Assembly (NCBI RefSeq): GCF_902813185.1 | Contig: NZ_LR778301.1 | Location: 620,001 to 684,000 of the forward strand | DNA: 64,000 nt | Direction: 5' to 3' | Origin: Denitratisoma oestradiolicum | GTDB lineage: Bacteria; Pseudomonadota; Gammaproteobacteria; Burkholderiales; Rhodocyclaceae | Shown here: positions 62,821 to 64,000 of the stretch, piece after piece | Layout: every line of letters starts with the position of its first letter | Numbering within the stretch: position 1 is the stretch's first letter | Made by a program: the position numbers and the translations under genes | Notes under the pieces: model-generated | Seen by the model: the letters and a program-made list of their open reading frames with translations, nothing else | The model's database searches: none | What the model was told of the DNA's origin: nothing

Positions 62821-63540
62821 TCAAGGATAGCGGGCCGTCAATGGGGAAACTTCCTCTGGCGTGATCCATTGCCACTGGCCCGGCGCAAGGCCGGGAGGCA
62901 GGGTGAAAGCCCCCACCGCCGAGCGATGCAGGGCCTCCACCCGGTTGCCGGCGGCGGCCACCATGCGCTTGACCTGGTGATAACGGCCGCCTGTGAGGGT
63001 GAGCCGCAGCCGGTGGCTGTCCAGGGCTTCACAGGCGGCGGCCTTGATGGTTTCCGGATCGTCGTGGAGGACGACACCCGTCAGCAGGGCCTTGATCTGG
63101 GCCTCGTCCGCCGGGTGGCGCAAGGTCACCTCATAGACCTTGGGCACCTCCCGGCGCGGCGAGGTGAGGGCATGGATGAACTGGCCGTCATCGGTAAGCA
63201 GCAAGAGGCCCGTGGTGTCCTCGTCCAGCCGGCCCACAGGCTGGACGCCCCGGTTGATCAGAGGCTGGGGCAACAGGGAGAGCACGCCGGAATGGTGGAT
63301 CGGGTTGCGGGAACACTCGTAGCCTGCCGGCTTGTGCAGGGCCAGGTAGGCGCTCGGACGCCAGAGCCACTCTTCCCCATGGACCCGGAAGCGGAAGCCC
63401 TCGGCCTCCACTTCGACAAAAGGGTCGTCCCAGGTCTCGTCGCCCACCGTCACATGTCCATGACGAATCAGGGAACGGCATTCCTTGCGGGAACCAAAAC
63501 CTTGTTGCTGGATCAGGCGTTCGAAGACGAGACGGGGCAT
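62821..63540 (-). CDS. RsuA-family rRNA pseudouridine synthase
   Basis: 239 residues from ATG 63540. An S4 RNA-binding domain at the N-terminus (RLIQQQGFGSRKECRSLIRH) precedes the pseudouridine synthase core with the catalytic Asp in GVQPVGRLDEDTTGLLLLTD and GRYHQVKRMVAAAGNRVEAL. It is closest to the RsuA/RluE/RluB group that modifies 16S or 23S rRNA; which site cannot be told. Longer in-frame starts (to 63897) run into the divergent TonB receptor leader and are rejected. Confidence 0.9.
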   Translation of the reverse strand: MPRLVFERLIQQQGFGSRKECRSLIRHGHVTVGDETWDDPFVEVEAEGFRFRVHGEEWLWRPSAYLALHKPAGYECSRNPIHHSGVLSLLPQPLINRGVQPVGRLDEDTTGLLLLTDDGQFIHALTSPRREVPKVYEVTLRHPADEAQIKALLTGVVLHDDPETIKAAACEALDSHRLRLTLTGGRYHQVKRMVAAAGNRVEALHRSAVGAFTLPPGLAPGQWQWITPEEVSPLTARYP

Positions 63541-63807
63541 GGCGGGCAACGGGGAAAATCGGGGAGGGCGGATGATCCCATACCCGATAGGGTTAATTGG
63601 GACTGTTGTCTGAAAAATACACTTCTGGGTCAGTAAGGGCGCCGTGCACCGGGAGGGACCATGGGGCTGTAGTACCATCCGGCCCACTTTGAGTTGCCCC
63701 GATCCGCTCCCGATGGGCTGCATGAACATGCTGAGGTCGGCAAGTGGCGGACGCAGGGATGGTTCAACGTATACATATAACAAGCAAACACCATGGAGAT
63801 CGAACTT

Positions 63808-64000
63808 ATGGGCCACAAAACCCGACAGCAATTCATGATCCGCGCCATTCCCGCGCTGATCGCCGCCGCCTTTGCCGGCACCGCCGCCACGGCCCATGCT
63901 GCTGGCGAAGCGCTGGAAGAGGTCATCATCACCGCCCAGAAGCGCTCGGAAAATCTTCAGGACGTGCCCATCTCGGTCATGTCCTTCGATGCCAAGGCCC
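63808..64000 (+). CDS. TonB-dependent receptor (N-terminal part, cut by window edge)
   Basis: The first 64 codons from ATG 63808, which has GGAGATCGAACTT upstream; an earlier ATG at 63793 lacks such a site. A signal peptide (IRAIPALIAAAFAGTAATAHA) and the start of a plug domain typical of FecA/CirA-like or FyuA-like receptors (ALEEVIITAQKRSENLQDVP) are seen. The EVIITAQKR sequence resembles TonB-box-containing termini. The 63541-63807 upstream gap shows a TATA-like stretch (CGTATACATATAAC near 63767) but no gene. The substrate is unknown. Confidence 0.85.
   Translation, partial: MGHKTRQQFMIRAIPALIAAAFAGTAATAHAAGEALEEVIITAQKRSENLQDVPISVMSFDAKA

Noticed and set aside
1..64000. CRISPR arrays, tRNA or rRNA genes, transposases, prophage
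   Set aside because: No spaced direct-repeat array, no tRNA cloverleaf-like T-loop with CCA end, and no integrase or transposase motif was found on reading both strands; a dedicated tRNA scan could still find something missed by eye.

Overview
The window is about 64 kb of GC-rich, densely coded bacterial chromosome. The gene set (prfB with its programmed frameshift, glnS, gltX, lysS, class I fbp, several large c-di-GMP proteins, TonB receptors, an MtrAB-type cytochrome/porin pair and a B12 salvage operon) fits a Gram-negative betaproteobacterium, plausibly Rhodocyclales/Sterolibacteriaceae. That placement is inferred from gene content and style, not from a search. I see no rRNA, tRNA, CRISPR array, prophage or transposase.

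Layout. 1-4335 (-): membrane arm of a hydrogenase-4/formate-hydrogenlyase-like complex (hyfB, hyfC, hyfE and the start of hyfF), with a perfect 10-3-10 palindrome in its promoter region, divergent from gltX. 6.0-8.3 kb: glycine-zipper protein and lysS. 8.4-13.5 kb (-): an ABC-type substrate-binding protein overlapping a 1336-residue hybrid kinase with GGDEF and EAL domains. 14.0-20.4 kb (+): a ThDP enzyme coupled by ATGA overlaps to two degenerate citrate-synthase-fold proteins, then a TonB receptor frameshifted at a G7 tract, then a short-chain dehydrogenase. 20.5-23.2 kb: convergent prfC and prfB. 23.2-24.1 kb: AT-rich island with a long inverted repeat and a possible 32-residue membrane peptide. 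24.1-29.3 kb (-): an RTX/DUF4214 protein, an MtrB-type porin and a decaheme cytochrome. 29.4-32.6 kb (-): two BtuF-like proteins and cobT behind a cobalamin riboswitch. 32.8-42.4 kb: SPW protein, DUF4202 protein, 3-hydroxyacid dehydrogenase, PAS3-GGDEF-EAL protein, a minimal histidine kinase with a REC-TPR regulator, fbp and an Hpt/HD-GYP protein. 42.5-50.3 kb: deaminase, AI-2E permease, pabB-pabC fusion, cupredoxin, two chromate-transporter halves and a Lon-like protease. 50.5-58.4 kb (+): hemerythrin, DEAD-box helicase, alanine dehydrogenase, MEKHLA protein, NERD-helicase and a degenerate HD-GYP protein. 58.3-63.5 kb (mostly -): higBA remnant, YkgJ-type protein, pyrF with a Cys-rich N-terminal extension, glnS, DUF1857 protein, glycine-zipper protein and an RsuA-type synthase. 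The start of a second TonB receptor runs off the end.

Functional themes are anaerobic or extracellular redox (Hyf-like complex, MtrAB, hemerythrin), c-di-GMP signalling (two GGDEF-EAL proteins and two HD-GYP-type proteins), corrinoid uptake, and nutrient sensing and uptake.

The least expected signals are three. (1) A family of GC-rich junction repeats whose 3' end carries a ribosome-binding site followed by the start codon of the next gene. (2) The ThDP plus two-citrate-synthase-like cassette, in which the catalytic His/Asp positions look substituted. (3) A Cys-rich domain read in frame into PyrF.
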